Made by a program: the position numbers and the translations under genes. From a bacterium (GTDB lineage: Bacteria > Patescibacteriota > UBA1384 > JAMDBS01 > DAOVQR01), in the NCBI GenBank assembly GCA_030628575.1, contig DAOVQR010000011.1:1-10554 (forward strand): 10,554 bases of DNA, in the 5' to 3' direction. The stretch's first letter is position 1; each line of letters starts with the position of its first letter. The notes beneath the pieces were generated by a model. The model worked only from the letters and a program-made list of their open reading frames with translations. It ran no database searches and was not told the origin of the DNA. Shown in pieces: positions 7,266 through 10,554 of this stretch.

Positions 7266-7276
7266 AAGGATGGTGA
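7266..7276 (+). promoter_or_regulatory. Shine-Dalgarno that favours the GTG start at 7282
   Basis: AAGGATGGTGA is the full anti-ribosomal-RNA match AAGGAGGTGA with one altered, one-base-longer step. It ends five bases before GTG at 7282. The upstream ATG at 7270 lies inside this site and would have almost no spacing from it, so GTG is the more believable start. Confidence 0.55.
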
Positions 7277-7281
7277 TTTGC

Positions 7282-7791
7282 GTGAGTAATTCACGCCAGC
7301 AAATTAACAAAAAGGACAACAATCAAAAAATGAGCCGAGGGGATTTTTTGAAAATAGTATTTTTTGTTTTATTAGGTATCCCTCTTTTGGGCTCGGTTTT
7401 AACTTCTGGCTGTTCTACTGGTAGCGAAAAATCAACTGCTACTATCAACATCGATTCTGAACAAAATCAAATCCGCTTTGTTGTTAGAGATATCCGGGGA
7501 AACAGCACAACTATCATTTCCACAACTGTGGCAGTCAACCCTCCCATCAGTTTTCCTAAACTGATGGAGAAAATGTATAATAAAGGAATAATTAACAGTT
7601 ATACAGCAGGTCATCGAAAATTTTCTGATGGACAAGAGGGTTGGTTTCTTAGTGAAATCAACGGAATAACCCATCAGAAAAACGATGGATGGACTTGTTG
7701 GTATAATGATCAAATGCCCGATTACCCACTTGATCAATTGACAATCAAATCCGGCGATCGGATCCGAATTGAAATCGTGACGAAAAATTAA
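7282..7791 (+). CDS. DUF4430-type lipoprotein with an imperfect Tat-like signal
   Basis: An exported protein of 169 residues when read from GTG 7282 (173 from ATG 7270; 153 from ATG 7330). After a polar N-terminus comes SRGDFLK (18-24), a hydrophobic stretch (25-40) and LTSGC with Cys44 as probable lipid attachment site, so it should be anchored outside the membrane. SRGDFLK resembles the twin-arginine motif SRRDFLK with the second Arg replaced by Gly. The C-terminal part (about 75-169), with GWFLSEINGI, GWTCWYND and LTIKSGDRIRIEIV, matches my recollection of the DUF4430 family, a small beta-grasp-like fold related to the C-terminal domain of transcobalamin. A ligand is not known from this sequence. 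It is transcribed alone, away from the pilus operon. Its 3' part (CCGGCGATCGGATCCG) is richer in GC than the neighbours. Confidence 0.75.
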   Translation: MSNSRQQINKKDNNQKMSRGDFLKIVFFVLLGIPLLGSVLTSGCSTGSEKSTATINIDSEQNQIRFVVRDIRGNSTTIISTTVAVNPPISFPKLMEKMYNKGIINSYTAGHRKFSDGQEGWFLSEINGITHQKNDGWTCWYNDQMPDYPLDQLTIKSGDRIRIEIVTKN

Positions 7792-7798
7792 CCTTTCA

Positions 7799-7835
7799 AA
7801 AAACCGCAACTTTACATAAATATGTTGCGGTTTTT
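7799..7835. terminator. Bidirectional hairpin terminator between converging genes
   Basis: AAAAACCGCAAC (7799-7810) and GTTGCGGTTTTT (7824-7835) form a perfect 12-base stem with a 13-base loop. A run of T follows on the plus strand and a run of six T on the minus strand. It lies 8 bases after the lipoprotein stop and 3 bases after the permease stop, so it can end both transcripts. Confidence 0.88.
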
Positions 7836-7837
7836 AA

Positions 7838-9331
7838 TTATTCTATTCTCTTTTTAAATATTAATGCTCCTAATATAACTGTTATAAAAGCATATAATGT
7901 CAGGATAAGAATCTGGGGATATATCACTTCCAATGATGAACCTTTAATGATAACTTCTCTTAAGGCAACATTAGAATAATACATTGGAGTTAAATAAGCA
8001 AAATATCTCATAAATTGGGGCATAACTTCTATTGGAGAAAAAGTTTGAGAAATAAGAATTGAAGGAATAATAATTAAAGGACCGCACATAAATGCTTGTC
8101 TCGTTGTTTTTACAAATTCAGATAACATCAGACCAAGTCCTATAGAAGAAGACATCAGTACAACTAAAATATAAAAAACATACAATAAATTTCCGGCAAT
8201 ACTAACATTGAAAAAATAAATTGAAATTAACATTATATATCCAGCTTCAAAAATTCCCACAACAAAAAATAGAAAAAACTTACCAAAGAAGATTTCCCAT
8301 TTATTTACGGGCGTCGTCATCATCCTATATAAGGTCTTTGTTTGTTTTTCTTCGATTAAATTAAGTAAGGTTAAAGATATTCCGATAAAGAATAAAATCA
8401 AGGAAATTACACCAGGAGCAAGATACTGAAAGTATGAAATTTCTCCATATTCAAATCGTTTTTCAAGCTCAATTGGAAATGATAAAAATCCTTTTTTAAG
8501 GGTTTCCAATTGAACATCAATATTTGTAACTTTAGTTTTTATTAAATCATAATCAATTTTAATATTATCAATGTCGTTGCGATTTCTTTTAATATCTTTT
8601 TCGTAATTATGAACTATATTTTGTAAATCAGTAAACTCTGTTTTAATTTCTGATACTTTATTAACAATTTCCGGATCGACAGGTAAATTGCGCAAAGAAT
8701 TTTCTAAATTTGAAATTGATTGATTCATCTCATCAAGTCGATTATCAAAATTATCAAAATCGTATAAAAGAGCATCCAGATTATCCTTAGTTCTGTCTGC
8801 TTTTAGCTTGAGGTTATCGGTTAAGATGTTTATTTCTTCAATTTTTTCTTTGTTAATATCTTTTTCAGTTTCTAATCCTTCTACAATTAAATTAATCACA
8901 TCTTTTAAAGAATCTTTTAATAATTGTCCTGAGGCAGATTTAACAACATTATAAATTGTATAATCCGAGGAATCTATGTAAATTTTCATATTTGCTCTTT
9001 CGGCATTATCCAATTTATCAGCAAAATCTTCAGGAATAATAATTATAGAACGTATTTTACTTAATTTTAACTGCTGTTTTGCTTTTTCTAAAGACATTTT
9101 TTCATCAAGAATATGAAAATATTCTGATTTCTTGGCAGATTGCTTAATACTTTCGGAATAAGTAGAATTATCATTATCAATAATTACAGTATCAAGATTT
9201 TTAATATCGGATTGAAAAGTATAACCAAAGATAATCATTAAAATTAAAGGAACAAAAACAAGAGTTAATAAAAACCCTTTATCTTTTAATATCTGTTTAA
9301 ATTCTTTTATAATTATTTTACTTAATCTCAT
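7838..9331 (-). CDS. ABC-2 type permease with a long extracytoplasmic coiled-coil region
   Basis: The membrane half of an ABC exporter, 497 residues. One membrane segment lies at about 18-37. A large outside domain (about 40-295) follows, then five segments near 302-325, 348-374, 380-404, 413-430 and 470-492. The outside domain begins with the usual ABC-2 alpha/beta part (VIIDNDNSTYSESI, IRSIIIIPEDFADKL). It then has a heptad-rich stretch of about 125 residues (about 155-280), rich in Asp, Asn, Leu, Ile and Lys, likely to be a coiled coil. The cytoplasmic coupling segment EEKQTKTLYRMMTTPV (327-342) is the conserved contact to the ATPase. The start codon overlaps the stop of the ATPase gene by four bases (ATGA), so the two are translationally coupled. 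The substrate is unknown; the family covers drugs, lipids and polymers. Confidence 0.9.
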   Translation of the reverse strand: MRLSKIIIKEFKQILKDKGFLLTLVFVPLILMIIFGYTFQSDIKNLDTVIIDNDNSTYSESIKQSAKKSEYFHILDEKMSLEKAKQQLKLSKIRSIIIIPEDFADKLDNAERANMKIYIDSSDYTIYNVVKSASGQLLKDSLKDVINLIVEGLETEKDINKEKIEEINILTDNLKLKADRTKDNLDALLYDFDNFDNRLDEMNQSISNLENSLRNLPVDPEIVNKVSEIKTEFTDLQNIVHNYEKDIKRNRNDIDNIKIDYDLIKTKVTNIDVQLETLKKGFLSFPIELEKRFEYGEISYFQYLAPGVISLILFFIGISLTLLNLIEEKQTKTLYRMMTTPVNKWEIFFGKFFLFFVVGIFEAGYIMLISIYFFNVSIAGNLLYVFYILVVLMSSSIGLGLMLSEFVKTTRQAFMCGPLIIIPSILISQTFSPIEVMPQFMRYFAYLTPMYYSNVALREVIIKGSSLEVIYPQILILTLYAFITVILGALIFKKRIE

Positions 9332-10260
9332 TTTTTATAGACCTTATTAAAAACACTTTCTAAATTAGGTTGTTTAATTTGTATGTCACAAACATCAATT
9401 GACGTTTTTTTTGACAAATTGAAAATATCTTTGATACCAAAATTTGGATCTAATACATTTAATTGTAGATTTTTTCCAGAATATTTCATTTTAGAGATAC
9501 TTAAATTAGATTTTTTAAAATATTTTTCAATTTTGTGAGTATCTTTTGGATTATCAAATTTTATAATAATATTTTGCCCGTATTGTTTTACAAAATTTTG
9601 AATAATATTATTTGTCTTGCCTTGCAGAAAACATTTGCCTTTATCAATAAAAAAAACATAATCGCAAAGATTTTCTGCTTCTTTGATTGAATGAGTTGTA
9701 AAAATTATTGTCATTTTCTTTCTTAGTTGTTGCAACATCTGTAATATCATCTGATTTGTATGAATATCTATTCCTGTTAATGGTTCGTCAAAAAAAAGAA
9801 TTTTTGGATTGATGGCCAAGGCGCAGGCAATTGATGTAATTCTTTTATATCCTCCCGAAAGATTTCCCACCTGCTTATGCAATAAGTTTTTTATTTTAAA
9901 TTGTTGTGTTGTTTTTTCAATAGATTCATTTAATTTTTTATTATCTGTAATATACATTCCTGCAAAAAACTCAATATTTTCATATATGGTCAAATCCTCA
10001 TATAGAGAAATTGACTGTGGGACTAAAGCAATATTTTTTCTTATTTTTTCGATACTTTTAATATCATAATCTAAAATTTTTATTTTACCTGAATCAGGAA
10101 GCAATAAACCAGTAAGAATATTTATTATTGTTGATTTACCTGCTCCATTTGTTCCAAGAAGACCAAAAATTTGGTTTTCTTCAACTTCAAAAGAAAGATT
10201 GTCAACTGCAATCTTTTTATCAAATTTCTTTGTTAAATTTTTAACTTTTATAATCGACAT
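9328..10260 (-). CDS. ABC-2 transporter ATP-binding protein
   Basis: The ATPase partner of the adjacent permease, 310 residues, a usual length. The Walker A is GTNGAGKST (36-44), the Q-loop is at Gln82 (LVPQSISLYEDLT), the signature is LSGGYKR (134-140), the Walker B is ILFFDEP (154-160, catalytic Glu159), and the switch His is His190 (FTTHS). After about residue 225 there is a small C-terminal domain as in the drug-export branch of the family, ending PNLESVFNKVYKK, where the PxLExVF pattern is typical of that branch. The signature has Tyr where Gln or Met is common. The start ATG at 10260 has only a weak purine stretch upstream but overlaps the end of the preceding gene by 20 bases, so initiation is probably coupled. 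Substrate unknown. Confidence 0.94.
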   Translation of the reverse strand: MSIIKVKNLTKKFDKKIAVDNLSFEVEENQIFGLLGTNGAGKSTIINILTGLLLPDSGKIKILDYDIKSIEKIRKNIALVPQSISLYEDLTIYENIEFFAGMYITDNKKLNESIEKTTQQFKIKNLLHKQVGNLSGGYKRITSIACALAINPKILFFDEPLTGIDIHTNQMILQMLQQLRKKMTIIFTTHSIKEAENLCDYVFFIDKGKCFLQGKTNNIIQNFVKQYGQNIIIKFDNPKDTHKIEKYFKKSNLSISKMKYSGKNLQLNVLDPNFGIKDIFNLSKKTSIDVCDIQIKQPNLESVFNKVYKK

Positions 10261-10552
10261 TTTTATCTTTTTTTGATTTAAAAATTTTATTTAAAAACCG
10301 TAATATTTTTTCTAATTGTGATTCTAATTTTGAAAATGACTTAACATCTTGAAAATCTCCAAATTCATATTTAATTTGTTTATTTATACCAAATTTTGCT
10401 AGTTGTTCAAAAACACCATGACGAATATATTTTTGCGCAAGTTTAATTCTTCCTTCTTTATTGAAACGTCTAACGCTTATCTTAATACAAGTATCTGTAA
10501 TTGTTCCATAACTGGCAATTTTCTTTGCCCGCTTGCCATAATCATTATCTTC
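10241..10552 (-). CDS. C-terminal end of an unrecognised protein (runs off the right edge)
   Basis: The last 103 residues of a gene whose start lies beyond the window. The frame is open for 312 bases to a TAA at 10243-10241, while the other two minus-strand frames contain stops, and the composition looks protein-like. Visible segments are DNDYGKRAKKIASYG, RRFNKEGRIKLAQKYIRHG and FEQLAKFGINK. A Lys/Ser-rich helical tail (KLESQLEKILRFLNKIF) follows. No membrane segment or catalytic motif can be seen in this piece. It overlaps the ABC ATPase gene by 20 bases in another frame, so it probably belongs to the same operon. I do not recognise the family. Confidence 0.7.
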   Translation of the reverse strand, partial: EDNDYGKRAKKIASYGTITDTCIKISVRRFNKEGRIKLAQKYIRHGVFEQLAKFGINKQIKYEFGDFQDVKSFSKLESQLEKILRFLNKIFKSKKDKNVDYKS

Positions 10553-10554
10553 AC

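Noticed and set aside
7432..7809. Minus-strand open frame opposite the lipoprotein gene
   Set aside because: The plus-strand frame has a promoter, ribosome site, export signal and a recognisable domain; the opposite frame would also start inside the terminator hairpin.
9328..9330. UGA recoding as in Gracilibacteria or Absconditabacteria
   Set aside because: TGA ends the ABC ATPase exactly at the usual four-base overlap with the permease start, and no gene needs an internal UGA to be read through.

Overview
The window is strongly AT-rich, with short gene spacing, and carries a type IV pilus assembly operon in a layout familiar from Candidate Phyla Radiation (Patescibacteria) genomes. The order is PilB/GspE ATPase, PilC/GspF platform, kinase, receiver and prepilin-like proteins. 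One prepilin-like protein is a very long pilin-headed protein with beta-rich C-terminal domains. The degenerate short-word repeats between genes are also reminiscent of that group. This assignment rests on gene content and style, not on a marker gene. UGA acts as a stop (end of the ABC ATPase gene), so a UGA-recoded lineage is unlikely.

Layout. Positions 1-143 are a non-coding tail with direct and inverted copies of an AGCTTATT-type word. From 7060 down to 144, all on the minus strand, lies the pilus operon: pilB (7060-5372), pilC (5201-3978), a small soluble histidine kinase (3951-3220), a stand-alone CheY-like receiver (3218-2850), a GspH/FimT-like minor pilin whose true N-terminus lies upstream of its first ATG (about 2772-2230), and a 651-residue pilin-headed, adhesin-like protein (2099-144). 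Positions 7061-7269 are a divergent promoter region. A plus-strand gene (7282-7791) encodes a DUF4430-type lipoprotein with a Tat-like but imperfect signal. It ends at a hairpin (7799-7835) that can serve as terminator for both converging transcripts. From the right edge, on the minus strand, come the end of an unrecognised gene (10552-10241), an ABC-type ATPase (10260-9328) and its ABC-2 permease (9331-7838), all overlapping and so probably translationally coupled.

How the genes work together. PilB should power pilus extension through PilC, and the two prepilin-like proteins would enter the pilus or its tip; the large one may be the surface-binding part. The kinase/receiver pair lies inside the same transcription unit, has no DNA-binding output and no sensor domain, and therefore probably controls pilus activity by protein contact. 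Prepilin peptidase, PilT and PilM/N/O are not in the window. The ABC pair is a separate export system of unknown substrate. The most unusual features are the lost or non-standard start of the minor pilin and the spacers of the pilus operon, most of which are built from a distinct family of short words arranged as imperfect inverted repeats that run up to the flanking start and stop codons.
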